The position numbers and the translations under genes are program-made. Positions 27,767 through 36,659 of a stretch of DNA of 64,000 nt are shown here, in pieces. The first letter of the stretch is position 1. The number at the start of each line of letters is the position of its first letter. The notes below the pieces were generated by a model that had not been told where the DNA came from, searched no databases, and worked only from the letters and a program-made list of their open reading frames with translations. Source of the DNA: Bacteroidota bacterium (GTDB taxonomy: Bacteria; Bacteroidota; Bacteroidia; Chitinophagales; Chitinophagaceae); assembly GCA_023386045.1 (NCBI GenBank), contig JAEWKK010000012.1, positions 62,001-126,000 of the forward strand. The letters run 5' to 3'.

Positions 27767-27983
27767 GATAAAGGATTTAAGATCTTGTACAGGAAGGCGC
27801 AAAGATACCTCAAGTCTTATTAACCTATTTAACAGAAATGGTTTAGGGCAAATCACTGAATAAGCCTACCTTGAACTGTATTCACCTTTTACTCCTGTCG
27901 CTTTATTCAAATAATTAGTTCCAGCAGCACATTTTGAATATAGAACAACCATCGTTGTTCATTCATCATTTCAAAATACAAGA

Positions 27984-28169
27984 ATGCCTTACCTGCGCAT
28001 GTTCCTGGATGAACAAAAACTGGATGAAGCCTATATTTCAGATGTTGTATTGCATAGCGTGATCGGACAATTTGTAATCAACGAAGAAAAAGAGAAAATG
28101 CTGGAGAAGAATGAAAATCTCCTGTCCAAATCCACTACTTCTCCCAGTTTCAGGATAGAGCCATCCTGA
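27984..28169 (+). CDS. Small hypothetical protein
   Basis: 61 residues, MPYLRMFLDEQKLDEAYISD, mostly helical, with a charged central stretch (NEEKEKMLEKNENLL) and a Ser/Thr-rich tail. No family recognised. It is the first of several very short genes in this accessory zone; the protein-like composition is the only support. Confidence 0.45.
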   Translation: MPYLRMFLDEQKLDEAYISDVVLHSVIGQFVINEEKEKMLEKNENLLSKSTTSPSFRIEPS

Positions 28170-28280
28170 ATGAATTTCCAATAAGTAGAATCATAGCACT
28201 GTTTTATTGTAGAGATTCCTTCTCAAACTTCCTTTTAGACTGCCTGAAATGCAGGGCATTGAATTTGTACAAATCAATTG

Positions 28281-28535
28281 ATGCAACATACACAGTTCAG
28301 GCAATATGATCTGGAAGAGCAACTGGTAATGACCATGACTTATGGTTCACTATTGCTGGAGTATAAGAGGTACAATATGATGTTGCGGCTCTTTGCCTAT
28401 CAGGACTTTTATGTTCAGGTGACCAGTAATAATGACTCCAATGAAGTGCTGGATATCACCGCCTTCGAAGATGTAGACTGTCTTGATCACCTCTTATCCA
28501 CCATTGATATTTCGGACATTTTTTCCAGATCCTGA
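28281..28535 (+). CDS. Small protein, family A member 1 (FYV block)
   Basis: 84 residues from the ATG at 28281. The last 60 residues align without a gap to the proteins at 31701-32048 and 43301-43573. Shared positions are G-x-x-L, a beta-strand ending in L-x-L/F, the core FYVQV, an Ile in the next strand, D-x-L, and a C-terminal L-x-x-I-x-I. Predicted fold is a small alpha/beta domain. No annotated family recognised. The three copies lie within 15 kb in different orientations beside signalling and stress genes, so an accessory or binding role there is possible but unproven. Confidence 0.7.
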   Translation: MQHTQFRQYDLEEQLVMTMTYGSLLLEYKRYNMMLRLFAYQDFYVQVTSNNDSNEVLDITAFEDVDCLDHLLSTIDISDIFSRS

Positions 28536-28540
28536 GTACA

Positions 28541-28566
28541 AAAAAAATCCCCTCAAAAAAGGGGAT
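28541..28566 (-). terminator. Minus-strand terminator
   Basis: Stem ATCCCC (28547-28552) pairs with GGGGAT (28561-28566); on the minus strand it is followed by a run of eight T. It is 320 bp past the nearest minus-strand gene (28890-29132), so it ends either a long 3' UTR or a separate small RNA. Confidence 0.65.
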
Positions 28567-28889
28567 GATGATTTAAGGCGTAGGTCCTGGTCAAGTTTTC
28601 ATAGATAAGGACGCCTTGAGCCTTTCAAAGGATTTTTTGGATTTGGTTTTGGTTTTCAAAGGATTGAAAAAAAGAAGTTGACTGATATTGGATTCTCCTG
28701 GCTTTTTAAAGGATTGGACATTGGTTTTTCCGGATATGGACTGATTGATGAATCATCAATCAACTTCTGCAGCAAAACTATACTGCCGCACTACTTAATA
28801 AAAGAGCAAATTTGACCTATTTCCAGTCTATGGTAATTACTGAAGGACTCGTATGTTCACAAAAAATCTAAGGGATTTTACGTATTGAG
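28567..28889 (-). other. Gene-free stretch with inverted repeat, possible small RNA
   Basis: No credible reading frame. AAGGCGT (28575-28581) and ACGCCTT (28611-28617) form a 7-bp inverted repeat right before the minus-strand terminator. Upstream there are repeated short strings (AAAGGATT three times; GATATTGGA-like). A weak hairpin with a T run (about 28860-28879) may end the 28890-29132 transcript itself, which would leave this stretch as an independent minus-strand RNA. Confidence 0.3.
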
Positions 28890-29132
28890 TCAGGGTGCCT
28901 TTCTCCCATTGATCTCTTCTGCAAGTTTGGCTTCGAGAGGGAATACCCAGTCAGGCGCAGGCCTGGCAATACGCCAGCCTACTCTCTCGTCTCTCACCAT
29001 TTCAAAATTTGCTCTTCTTCCTTCTGCATCATGAAGTTCTACAAAGAATTTATCGGAAGGCGCATGTACCTGGGTAAATGAAACCGAAAGCCGTCTGTTG
29101 TCACCAGTATGGAGAATTCTTTCAAAAGTCAT
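28890..29132 (-). CDS. Small protein, family B member 1
   Basis: 80 residues from the ATG at 29132 (MTFERILHTGDNRR); a TTG two codons earlier is dismissed. It aligns along its full length with the 89-residue protein at 38736-39005: an N-terminal F-x-x-x-x-x-x-G, then a strand with V-E-L-H-D-x-x-G-R, F-x-M, W-x-I-A, P-x-W and a C-terminal E-A-x-L-A-E-x-I helix. Predicted beta-meander followed by a helix. No named family recognised. Confidence 0.65.
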   Translation of the reverse strand: MTFERILHTGDNRRLSVSFTQVHAPSDKFFVELHDAEGRRANFEMVRDERVGWRIARPAPDWVFPLEAKLAEEINGRKAP

Positions 29133-29318
29133 AACCAATGCTTAATCTGGCTACATGGCAAATTTCAATCCCATTTTTAAAATTTTCTATTTATTGGGCT
29201 GTTCAGCTGGCTTTCCCCAAATGGGTAAGCGAAAAACCTTGTTCCTGATCAGTCAAAAACACAATGAAAATCATTGCTTAAGAAAAATCTTCAAAAGAAT
29301 TTTACTTCAAATCTTTTT

Positions 29319-29798
29319 ATGAAAGGATTAGAAGATTTTTTGTTTCCCTATATCCTGGTACAATTGATCAGTCTTCTTTTTCTGGCTGCAGCTATCAGGA
29401 ATACGAGGATAGCCAGGTTGATGTTTTCTCTTCTTTTCTTTTATGCCTCCTGGTACAATATGAAGACTTCGCTTAGCAATCCCATCGTCTATCTGGATTA
29501 TGCTAAGATGGCAATTCCCTTATACCGGGATTTTATCAATGGCTGGTTTAGCAGCCATATTTCTGAAGTGGTCCCACTAATTGCTATTGGACAATTTCTT
29601 ATTGGTACTGGCATGTTATTAAAAGGACGATGGGTTTTGATGGCCTGCCTGGGTGCTATTGTTTTTCTGTTGGCAATTGCTCCTTTATTAGTAGGATCCG
29701 GATTCCCGTTTTCACTAACCGTATCTGCGGCAGCTGTTTTGATATTGATCAAAGACCGCCGGGATTTTGTATGGCTTGCCAAACCTCTGAAAACATAA
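29319..29798 (+). CDS. Small integral membrane protein, DoxX-like
   Basis: 159 residues from the ATG giving MKGLEDFLFPYILVQLI. Four hydrophobic segments are visible: FPYILVQLISLLFLAAAI, ARLMFSLLFFYASW, VVPLIAIGQFLIGTGMLL, and LMACLGAIVFLLAIAPLL/LTVSAAAVLILI. The arrangement resembles DoxX/DoxD-type four-helix proteins, but no diagnostic residue was found, so the family call is tentative. It stands alone. Confidence 0.6.
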   Translation: MKGLEDFLFPYILVQLISLLFLAAAIRNTRIARLMFSLLFFYASWYNMKTSLSNPIVYLDYAKMAIPLYRDFINGWFSSHISEVVPLIAIGQFLIGTGMLLKGRWVLMACLGAIVFLLAIAPLLVGSGFPFSLTVSAAAVLILIKDRRDFVWLAKPLKT

Positions 29799-29998
29799 TA
29801 TGAATTCAATCCTTCCCTCTGATAGAAACAAATTAGGATTGATTGTAAGGCGCTAAAAATTTAGTGTAGATAGCCCTACTCAATTCTATTGCATTTTACC
29901 CTGTTTGATAATCATCTAATCGTCAATTCCCCATGATTACGTTCAAAACAAGCTGGCTTCCCTTTTTTAGGTATTGATTTAACCGATAAACTTTTATC

Positions 29999-30223
29999 AT
30001 GACAACAAATAACCAACAGCCAAACGAGAGCAGGAAATCCATCAGGGGTTTTGCTGCTATGAGTCCTGAAAAGCAAAGAGAAATTGCACGCAAAGGAGGA
30101 AGAGCCGCGCATGAACAGGGTGTTGCACACCAATGGAGTTCAGAAGAAGCAAGAGCTGCGGGTAAAAAAGGTGGCCAGGCACGAGGCGGAAGATCTAACC
30201 AGGAGAATATTGAAAACTCCTAA
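29999..30223 (+). CDS. KGG-repeat stress protein (YciG/Con-10-like)
   Basis: 74 residues. Two KGG stress motifs are present: GFAAMSPEKQREIARKGGRA and, after HQWSSEEARAAGKKGGQARGG, the second. It is very basic, glycine-rich and without cysteine, as in the YciG/GsiB/Con-10 group of general-stress and desiccation proteins. These are induced in stationary phase or stress; their mechanism is not settled. A terminator hairpin follows. Confidence 0.88.
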   Translation: MTTNNQQPNESRKSIRGFAAMSPEKQREIARKGGRAAHEQGVAHQWSSEEARAAGKKGGQARGGRSNQENIENS

Positions 30224-30244
30224 CCGGGTTCTCTTTCATTTATC

Positions 30245-30272
30245 TAACCGCGCCTTTGAACGCGGTTATTTT
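30245..30272. terminator. Terminator between convergent genes
   Basis: Stem TAACCGCG (30245-30252) pairs with CGCGGTTA (30261-30268), followed by TTTTC on the plus strand. It lies between the KGG gene and the minus-strand gene at 30272. Confidence 0.7.
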
Positions 30273-30466
30273 CATGTTCCTACAGAACGTAAGGTATAAA
30301 TGCGTTCCTGTTCTTTCAATGCCAGGTACAATTGCCTGATCTCCTGACAAATTGCTGATACGACGCTCCTGGGCTTTTTATCACGAATAGCTTCTACCAG
30401 TTCCCTGTTTCTTTCCAGGAAAGAAGAATGCAATTTAAGGGTTTCAATATTGTTTAAGTTGGTCAT
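30272..30466 (-). CDS. Small helical hypothetical protein
   Basis: 64 residues, MTNLNNIETLKLHSSFLERN. It is almost wholly helical with charged and leucine positions in heptad-like order (SVVSAICQEIRQLYLALKEQERIY). No family recognised. Composition and a normal ATG start support it. Confidence 0.55.
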   Translation of the reverse strand: MTNLNNIETLKLHSSFLERNRELVEAIRDKKPRSVVSAICQEIRQLYLALKEQERIYTLRSVGT

Positions 30467-30580
30467 ATGGACTGATTATTCCGTAGAATTATAAAAAAGC
30501 GTACCAGAGCAGCTAAATTCTTTCATTTTGAGAACCAGATTGAATACCTGAAAATTTCTAATTTCAGTGAAAACTTCACC

Positions 30581-30991
30581 ATGGCTAAAACCAGGCTAAC
30601 TCCGGTAGAAACTGTTTCATCCCTGGTCAGTAAACTGGATAAACCTATAAGAGAAACAGTAGAATACCTGAGGAAATTAATCCTTGCAACTGATAAAGAA
30701 ATAGGCGAACAGGTAAAATGGAATTCACCTTCTTTTTATTATACGGGAGAAATGAAGCCATTTGATCCAAAAGAATACAAAAGGCATATTGTTGTCATGA
30801 ACCTGAACAGGGGAAGGATTCTTCTGGTTTTTCCTACAGGGGCCATTATTGAAGATCATTCAGGCTTGCTGGAAGGTGATTATGCTGATGGCAGAAAAAT
30901 GATCCGTTTTAAAGATCTTAATGATGTGAAACTTAAAGAAAAGCAACTCATATCCATCATCAAAAACTGGTTAAGCAAAATTGAGAAATAG
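30581..30991 (+). CDS. DUF1801 family protein (YdhG-like)
   Basis: 136 residues. The core TVEYLRKLILATDKEIGEQVKWNSPSFYY and HIVVMNLNRGRILLVFPTG is the DUF1801 pattern (also called the YdhG or YdeI-associated fold): a helix, W-x-x-P-x-F, and a beta sheet. The family is structurally related to small ligand-binding proteins, but no function is known. Monocistronic, with a hairpin terminator about 110 bp downstream. Confidence 0.85.
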   Translation: MAKTRLTPVETVSSLVSKLDKPIRETVEYLRKLILATDKEIGEQVKWNSPSFYYTGEMKPFDPKEYKRHIVVMNLNRGRILLVFPTGAIIEDHSGLLEGDYADGRKMIRFKDLNDVKLKEKQLISIIKNWLSKIEK

Positions 30992-31314
30992 TAATGGATC
31001 TGCACATCCTTCAAACCAGGTCAAAAACTATTTTTCCCTTACTTCAAAACTTTGTAAATTGTAAGTAGTTAAATTTTCTCTCTAAGCAGCCCATAATAAG
31101 CCCTTCATTTTTATGAAGGGTTTTTATTTACTACTTCATCCCTCCTTCGGATCCATGCATTCTTATTCAAAAAATGAGTTAGATCAATTTAAATGTTTGA
31201 TCTGTATTTCATATGTTGGTTCAAGACAGTAAAACATTATATCCTTGTTGGCATTAAAAGCCTGATCTTTGCACTTTCCTTCTGGTAGCAATTATTTAAA
31301 CTACAAATACGCAT
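30992..31314. other. Intergenic stretch
   Basis: No gene seen. It contains the terminator at 31101-31126 and otherwise A/T-rich sequence that should carry the promoter of the 31315 gene, although no clean TTG/TAnnTTTG pair was found. Confidence 0.5.
31101..31126 (+). terminator. Rho-independent terminator
   Basis: Stem CCCTTCAT (31101-31108) pairs with ATGAAGGG (31113-31120) and is followed by TTTTTATTT. Confidence 0.75.
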
Positions 31315-31659
31315 ATGTACACCAACGTTTGGCAGAAATACTTACCTATTATTCGCATTGTGATGAAACGTGCATTGGTTTCAGATCAGGTTCTTTCTTT
31401 AAATGCCCCCGATTTTGCAAGAGCGGGCCTTAGCCGCAAGCTGGGTTATCCTTTTGTGATCGGTTTGAAAAACGGTAAGCTTAAAAACGTGATCATTGAT
31501 ATTCCACTTGCCTCCAGCCTGGCTACTCTTCTTAAAGAAGATAAAGTGATCAGTGCCCTGATTGAGAATGCCGAATTCGACATCATCCTGAACACCAAAT
31601 ACGAAATGACCATTAAACATATTCCTCAGCCGGAAACTGTGTTGGCAGAAGCTGAATAA
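31315..31659 (+). CDS. Conserved hypothetical protein
   Basis: 114 residues, MYTNVWQKYLPIIRIVMKRA. A short N-terminal amphipathic helix, then a domain with GYPFVIGLKNGKLKNVIIDIPLASSLATLL and a strand (FDIILNTKYEMTIKHI). No named family recognised. It has a complete, clean frame and its own upstream spacer. Confidence 0.65.
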   Translation: MYTNVWQKYLPIIRIVMKRALVSDQVLSLNAPDFARAGLSRKLGYPFVIGLKNGKLKNVIIDIPLASSLATLLKEDKVISALIENAEFDIILNTKYEMTIKHIPQPETVLAEAE

Positions 31660-31700
31660 ATTCTTTTTCCAGGTCAACTTTCATTCCATCCGCAGATTGA

Positions 31701-32048
31701 TCAGGTTTGCGGATCATTGGGCATATAAATGTCGATCCTTGATAAAAAATGGTCCAGGCCATCAATGCAGGGATGCGATGTTATGGTCAGGATCTCTCCT
31801 TTCCAGGCATGTCGCAGGATCTCTACATAAAAACCTTCCAGAGAATAGAGTTGCAAAACAACATCACCTGATGTATAATACATGAGCATTACCCCATGGT
31901 ATTTGATGATCTCCCATTGATCCATCATATTGGCCTTTCTGAATTTAATATGGTCCATAGCTGCAAAACCATATTCTCCCAAATGCAATGCCGTTAATTG
32001 GCTTTCAATAAATATGCTGTGAAGTGGTGAAGGTTGATTCTCCATCAT
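31701..32048 (-). CDS. Small protein, family A member 2 (FYV block)
   Basis: The start is set at one of the tandem ATGs at 32048/32045 (MMENQPSPLHS). The in-frame ATG at 32078 must be rejected because it lies inside the terminator hairpin of the DEAD-box gene. The C-terminal 60 residues (from HGVMLMYY) align gap-free with 28281-28535 and 43301-43573, with the core FYVEI and DGLDHFLSRIDI. The N-terminal 45 residues are specific to this copy. It sits 3 bp past the T run of the upstream terminator, so expression depends on read-through or a promoter in the hairpin. Function unknown. Confidence 0.7.
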   Translation of the reverse strand: MMENQPSPLHSIFIESQLTALHLGEYGFAAMDHIKFRKANMMDQWEIIKYHGVMLMYYTSGDVVLQLYSLEGFYVEILRHAWKGEILTITSHPCIDGLDHFLSRIDIYMPNDPQT

Positions 32049-32050
32049 CC

Positions 32051-32087
32051 AAAAAAAAGCCTTCAATGCATTGGGCACTGAAGGCTT
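32051..32087 (-). terminator. Strong terminator after the DEAD-box helicase gene
   Basis: On the minus strand AAGCCTTCA (32087-32079) pairs with TGAAGGCTT (32065-32057), followed by a run of eight T (32058-32051). Confidence 0.85.
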
Positions 32088-32106
32088 AATAGGCTTTAAT
32101 TATTTA

Positions 32107-33243
32107 TCACGCTAATTCAAAAGGGTGGGCAACAGCTGGGATTTTCAATCCAATCAGCTTATTGATCCCTTTCAGATTTTTCATTTCATCTTTTCCATCG
32201 CAGAATGAGATGGCCATACCATTGGCTCCTGCACGTCCTGTTCTTCCAATACGGTGAACATAAGTTTCAGGTACATCGGGCAGGTCAAAATTGATCACAT
32301 GTTCCAAAGCATCTACATCAATGCCTCTTGCCGCAATATCTGTTGCCACCAGGACCTTGAGTTTACCATTTTTGAAACTGTTCAATGCGTATTGCCTTGC
32401 AGTCTGGGATTTATTACCATGAATGGCATCTGCGTTGATCCTTGCTTTTTTCAATTCCTTGGCGATCTTGTCTGCACCATGCTTGGTACGTGTAAAGACA
32501 AGCGTGCGCTGAATATTCTTTTCATTCAACAGGTGAACCAGCAAAGATTGTTTCTGCTGCTTTGGAATAAAGTAAACACTCTGTTCGATCTTTTCTACCG
32601 TGGAAGAAACCGGGGTTACTTCAACTCTGACCGGCTCATGCAATAATGAAGCTGCCAGTTGCGAGATCTGTGGTGGCATGGTTGCAGAAAAAAGCATGGT
32701 TTGCTTTTGACGTGGCAATGCCTTGATGATTTTTTTTACGTCATGAATAAAGCCCATGTCAAGCATGCGGTCTGCTTCATCAAGAATAAAGGTTTCCAAA
32801 AAATCAAGATGCACATATCCCTGGTTCATCAGGTCGAGCAACCTGCCCGGAGTAGCGATCAGGATATCAGTACCATTACGAAGAGCAATGGTTTGTGCGT
32901 GTTGCGAAACACCTCCAAAGATCACCTCCTGTTTTACGGTTGTATATTTTCCATATGTCGCAAAGCTTTCAAGGATCTGTACTGCCAGCTCTCTTGTAGG
33001 GGTCAGCACTAAAACTTTTGTGTGTTTGTATCCGCGACTTGTACCCTGCTGATGCAAAGCATGTAAAATGGGAAGTGCAAAAGCAGCAGTTTTACCGGTA
33101 CCTGTTTGTGCCAGTCCTAAAATATCTTTTCCTTTAAGAGCATGGGGAATGGCCTGGGCCTGTATGGGTGTGGGCGTAGTATACCCTTCTTTCTGGAGCG
33201 CTTTCAATAATGGCGCTGCCAAACCTAATTGTTCAAATAACAT
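32107..33243 (-). CDS. DEAD-box RNA helicase (RhlE-like)
   Basis: 378 residues containing all helicase motifs in order: Q motif TPTPIQAQAIP, I AQTGTGKT, Ia PTRELA, Ib TPGRLLD, II DEAD, III SAT, IV VFTRTK, V ATDIAARGID, VI HRIGRTGRAG. The C-terminal extension is short, as in RhlE-type minimal helicases. It unwinds RNA duplexes using ATP and typically helps RNA turnover or ribosome assembly, often at low temperature. It neighbours two fatty-acid desaturases and four RRM genes, consistent with a cold-adaptation role (inference). Confidence 0.93.
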   Translation of the reverse strand: MLFEQLGLAAPLLKALQKEGYTTPTPIQAQAIPHALKGKDILGLAQTGTGKTAAFALPILHALHQQGTSRGYKHTKVLVLTPTRELAVQILESFATYGKYTTVKQEVIFGGVSQHAQTIALRNGTDILIATPGRLLDLMNQGYVHLDFLETFILDEADRMLDMGFIHDVKKIIKALPRQKQTMLFSATMPPQISQLAASLLHEPVRVEVTPVSSTVEKIEQSVYFIPKQQKQSLLVHLLNEKNIQRTLVFTRTKHGADKIAKELKKARINADAIHGNKSQTARQYALNSFKNGKLKVLVATDIAARGIDVDALEHVINFDLPDVPETYVHRIGRTGRAGANGMAISFCDGKDEMKNLKGINKLIGLKIPAVAHPFELA

Positions 33244-33400
33244 TCAAATATTTTGTTTCGTTTAAAATAGCTCTTTGGGAGCATTGGTCTCATCAAAAGG
33301 ACCAGATGAGCTTCTACGGAATAGGGAAGAAATTTATCAAGTCAGTTACGAAGAGACCGTAAAGGTAGCCATTAATTTGTGAATGTCAAGGTAAAGGAGA

Positions 33401-34498
33401 TCAAACACTGGATTCCCTGGCGATCTTTTCCATATGCTGGCGCGTATAAGCCTTGCCTGCAAGCGGAATCATTTCGCTGGAACTACCTGTGATGATGTAT
33501 TTCTTCAGGAATTCTTTTTTCGAATCCTTTAATGATCTTACCATTCCCATTTTATGCAGGCAATAAATATAGATCCAGGCCAGGTCTACCTGGTAAGGAA
33601 GAAATCCAGCCCTTGCGCTTCCAGGATACAGGTGATGATTATTATGCCATTCTCCAGCAAGTAAACCTGGTCTTGCCTGGTTAAGAGAAAGATTGCTGCG
33701 ATCGAAATCAATACCATCCTTGTGTTTTACTTCACCCTTACCATGACCTGTATAATTGAATGCCCTGACACCAACAAACCAGATCATGGCTGCAGAGAAC
33801 ATGGCTGTAGCCAGTGCATGTCCTCCCATCAGGTAAAAAGCAGCATACCAGAAGCCCCAGTTCAGAAGCCAGAGGGTGATGGTATAAAAAGGCGTAGCCA
33901 GTGAACCCCAGGTTTGATATTGTGCATAGGTATTCAGCTTTACACCACTATGGCGCATAAAATGACAGGCTTTATTATAGTTTACCTCACAAAGATTTTT
34001 ATTGATGCTTTGATGATTCACATCAGAAAGCATGCAATACATAAATCCACCCTGGGGATTGTAAGGATCGCCTGGCAGATCTGATTTTACATGATGCACA
34101 TGATGCGATACCACGTAGATCTCTTCAGGGAAGGTTTTAATAACAAGGTTCTGGGTGATGATACGCCAGATGGGATGACTGAATTTATAAGCTTTATGCG
34201 TGCAGTAACGATGAAACCAGATAGTACCATGTGTACCCATGATCACCATGCTATAAACCACAATAGCAATGGCTAAGGGCCATGAAAAATACTGTGTGAG
34301 GAAAATATAAAACAGGGGAAGCATGCAGGTCACCATCAGCCAGCTGATTAATGACATCCAGTTCTTCCTGGATTTAAAGATATTGATATTGGAAAAGGCT
34401 TCAGTCCAAAGCTGCTTTGTTGTAGGTACTACAAGATTTCCTTTTTCATCCTTCCAGCTGTAGGAAGGTTCCTGTAGAACTTCATCGATAAATGCCAT
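33401..34498 (-). CDS. Acyl-CoA/acyl-lipid delta-9-type desaturase
   Basis: 365 residues, integral membrane di-iron enzyme. Three histidine boxes are visible: HRYCTH, HHVHH and HNNHH, in the order and spacing of stearoyl-CoA desaturases. Hydrophobic helices precede box 1 (SLISWLMVTCMLPLFYIF; AIAIVVYSMVIM) and lie between boxes 2 and 3. It introduces a double bond in saturated acyl chains, needing reductant from a ferredoxin/flavodoxin or cytochrome partner not seen here. It lies 122 bp from the second desaturase on the same strand. Position (delta-9) is inferred from the family. Confidence 0.9.
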   Translation of the reverse strand: MAFIDEVLQEPSYSWKDEKGNLVVPTTKQLWTEAFSNINIFKSRKNWMSLISWLMVTCMLPLFYIFLTQYFSWPLAIAIVVYSMVIMGTHGTIWFHRYCTHKAYKFSHPIWRIITQNLVIKTFPEEIYVVSHHVHHVKSDLPGDPYNPQGGFMYCMLSDVNHQSINKNLCEVNYNKACHFMRHSGVKLNTYAQYQTWGSLATPFYTITLWLLNWGFWYAAFYLMGGHALATAMFSAAMIWFVGVRAFNYTGHGKGEVKHKDGIDFDRSNLSLNQARPGLLAGEWHNNHHLYPGSARAGFLPYQVDLAWIYIYCLHKMGMVRSLKDSKKEFLKKYIITGSSSEMIPLAGKAYTRQHMEKIARESSV

Positions 34499-34620
34499 AA
34501 TAAGATTTAATTGTAAATGCGAATTCTATTCTTAAAAACAATTCCGTTGATGAAGCTGAACATATTTTTCCTGCGGGAAACAATAAAGTACGGATGCATC
34601 ATTATAATTGGAAATAAACA

Positions 34621-35703
34621 TTAAGCAAGTGAGCCATTATTCTGGCCAAGCATTTTCATGGTTCTTACGTGGGAAGCAACTGCTTTCCGAAGTTTTGGAA
34701 AACAATGATAAGGAAGCTGGAACTTCCTGCAGTGCTCTTCCACGATCTTGCTGATGGCCGGGTAGTGCACATGACTGATTCTTGGGAAAAGATGGTGCTC
34801 TACCTGGAAATTCAATCCACCTACAAACCATGAAAGCACTTTATTATCCCTTGCGAAGTTTGCAGTTGTTTTTACCTGGTGTACTGCCCATTCTGTTTCA
34901 ATAACCTTGTCCTCCAGACCTACTGCTTCAAACTCAGGTCCTTCAACTGCGTGTGCAAGCTGGAACACGTAGGAAATAATAACGCCTGTTACCAAACCCA
35001 TGGTAACATAGCCGATCACCCAGGGCCAGAAGCCAACAGCAAGTATCGGGATAATGATATACACGATGGCATAAAATAATTTGCTTACCCAGAAAGTAAT
35101 ATGCTCTTTCCGGTCCATGGGAGGAAGTGCAGTATTGTTCACTCTCTTCTTGAAATATTTTTTGAAATCTCCCACTCCCACCCACATGAATAAAAGCAGG
35201 GAGTAAGCAAATGTGAGATAGATATGCTGATAACGGTGGATTGGTCTCCACTTCTGTGTAGGGCTTTGTCTTAACAGTGATGATTGAGCGATATCATCAT
35301 CCAGGCCATCAATATTGGTATAGGTATGGTGAATGATGTTGTGTTTCTGTTTCCAGAAGAAAGCGTTGCCGCCAATCACATTGAGTGATAAACCAAGAAC
35401 ATTATTGACCCACTTACGACTGGAATAACTTCCATGACAGGCATCGTGCATGATATTAAAACCAATGCTCGCGAATGTAAACCCGAGCAGGGCACAAAGA
35501 AACAAACCCAGAACAGGTGGCATAGGAAAAATCAGCAGGGAAAGATAGATAGCCACTGCAGCGGGAACCAGGACAATGGTTTTAGTATAAAGACGCCAGT
35601 CCCCTGTTTTTTTGATACCATTCTTTTTGAAATAGTCTTCAACCGAAATTTTAAGCGAATGAAAAAACTGGTTGTGAGAATTGTTGAAGCTAACTTTTGC
35701 CAT
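34621..35703 (-). CDS. Fatty-acid desaturase, linoleoyl-CoA/front-end type
   Basis: 360 residues with a different histidine-box set: HDACHG, HNIIHHTYTN and QVEHHLFP, the last with Gln before the box as in front-end (delta-5/6) desaturases and bacterial linoleoyl-CoA-like desaturases. No cytochrome b5 domain is attached. Membrane helices lie at about 45-90 and 150-230. Adjacent to the delta-9 type on the same strand, so the pair may make mono- and then poly-unsaturated membrane lipids in the cold (inference). Regiochemistry cannot be read from sequence. Confidence 0.88.
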   Translation of the reverse strand: MAKVSFNNSHNQFFHSLKISVEDYFKKNGIKKTGDWRLYTKTIVLVPAAVAIYLSLLIFPMPPVLGLFLCALLGFTFASIGFNIMHDACHGSYSSRKWVNNVLGLSLNVIGGNAFFWKQKHNIIHHTYTNIDGLDDDIAQSSLLRQSPTQKWRPIHRYQHIYLTFAYSLLLFMWVGVGDFKKYFKKRVNNTALPPMDRKEHITFWVSKLFYAIVYIIIPILAVGFWPWVIGYVTMGLVTGVIISYVFQLAHAVEGPEFEAVGLEDKVIETEWAVHQVKTTANFARDNKVLSWFVGGLNFQVEHHLFPRISHVHYPAISKIVEEHCRKFQLPYHCFPKLRKAVASHVRTMKMLGQNNGSLA

Positions 35704-35799
35704 AGGAATTAAACTGTATTGCTGTTGATGTTGAAGTTAAGGTAATGAACCCGGTTGTTATGTTAAGGTTTGCATTTTAGAATGACCAGGCAATTATAA

Positions 35800-36072
35800 T
35801 TAAAAATTGGTTTTGCGATTTCTGATTTCTTCGGGCGAATCTGCTTCATTGATGGAGATAGCCTTGCCTGATAATACGGATCCGTTCAGACTTGAAATGG
35901 CCAGGCGGGCTTCTCTTTCTACTGGCATGTCAACAAAAGCCCTTCCACTGGAACGGTTATTTAACTTATCACGAACAATGTTGATGGATCTGATTTCACC
36001 AAATGGGGTGAACAAACGTTGCAGATCGGTTTCAATAAGGCTTTGATTAAGGTTATTAATTTGAATATTCAT
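35800..36072 (-). CDS. RRM RNA-binding protein (small, single domain)
   Basis: 90 residues: one RRM. RNP2 is IQINNL (residues 3-8); RNP1 is degenerate (GRAFVDM) with Ala in place of the central Gly-Phe. The start is MNIQINNLNQSL. It is one of four single-RRM genes within 2.6 kb. Small RRM proteins are common in Bacteroidota and are proposed RNA chaperones in lineages without Hfq; targets are unknown. Confidence 0.88.
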   Translation of the reverse strand: MNIQINNLNQSLIETDLQRLFTPFGEIRSINIVRDKLNNRSSGRAFVDMPVEREARLAISSLNGSVLSGKAISINEADSPEEIRNRKTNF

Positions 36073-36287
36073 GAATTGAATTTAATAATGATCAATGAAA
36101 TTGTTTTTTTAACAACTAATTCCTGAACAAAAACAGTTCTTTTTCAGGTTGGCTCAAGATAGGATTTAATATTCAAAAATGGTCAACTCATCATGATTGC
36201 TTATCTTTACAATGATCGTTTGAGTTCCTGCCAGTTGGAATTTTTTCTGCCTTCCTTCTCCTGCTCAAATTCTTTACTCAATAAATT

Positions 36288-36602
36288 ATGATTATGAATA
36301 TTTATATCGCCAACCTTGACACGAAATTTACCAACGAAGACCTTAAAAAATTATTTGAGCCTTTTGGTGAAGTAACATCTGCTGAAATCGCTATGGATGC
36401 ATTTACCGACAAGCCCAGGGGTTTTGGATTTGTTGAAATGTCCAGTGAAGAAGCAGGCAAATCCGCGATCAGCGAATTGAACAGGAAAGAACTGAATGGT
36501 TTACAATTAACAGTAGAACAAAGAGAACCAAAGAAAGAACAAAAAGGATCGTATAAAGTTGGAAACGGAGCTGTGAATGCCTACCGTTTCAGAAAAAATT
36601 AA
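36288..36602 (+). CDS. RRM RNA-binding protein
   Basis: 104 residues with a full RRM: RNP2 IYIANL, RNP1 RGFGFVEM with canonical Phe residues, and a basic tail (EQREPKKEQKGSYK). The start is at 36288 (MIMNIYIANL) or 36294 (MNIYIANL); the latter matches its paralogues. A bidirectional terminator separates it from the convergent RRM gene at 36660. Confidence 0.93.
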   Translation: MIMNIYIANLDTKFTNEDLKKLFEPFGEVTSAEIAMDAFTDKPRGFGFVEMSSEEAGKSAISELNRKELNGLQLTVEQREPKKEQKGSYKVGNGAVNAYRFRKN

Positions 36603-36620
36603 AAGAGCTGATTATTTAAT

Positions 36621-36650
36621 AAAAAACCCCCTTTTTTGGGGGCTTTTTTA
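36621..36650. terminator. Bidirectional terminator between two RRM genes
   Basis: Stem CCCCC (36627-36631) pairs with GGGGG (36638-36642), flanked by AAAAAA and CTTTTTT, so a T tract follows on both strands. Confidence 0.85.
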
Positions 36651-36659
36651 TTTGCAGGA

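Noticed and set aside
32049..32078. Upstream start of the 31701 gene (MPNALKAFF)
   Set aside because: It translates the terminator hairpin of the DEAD-box gene.
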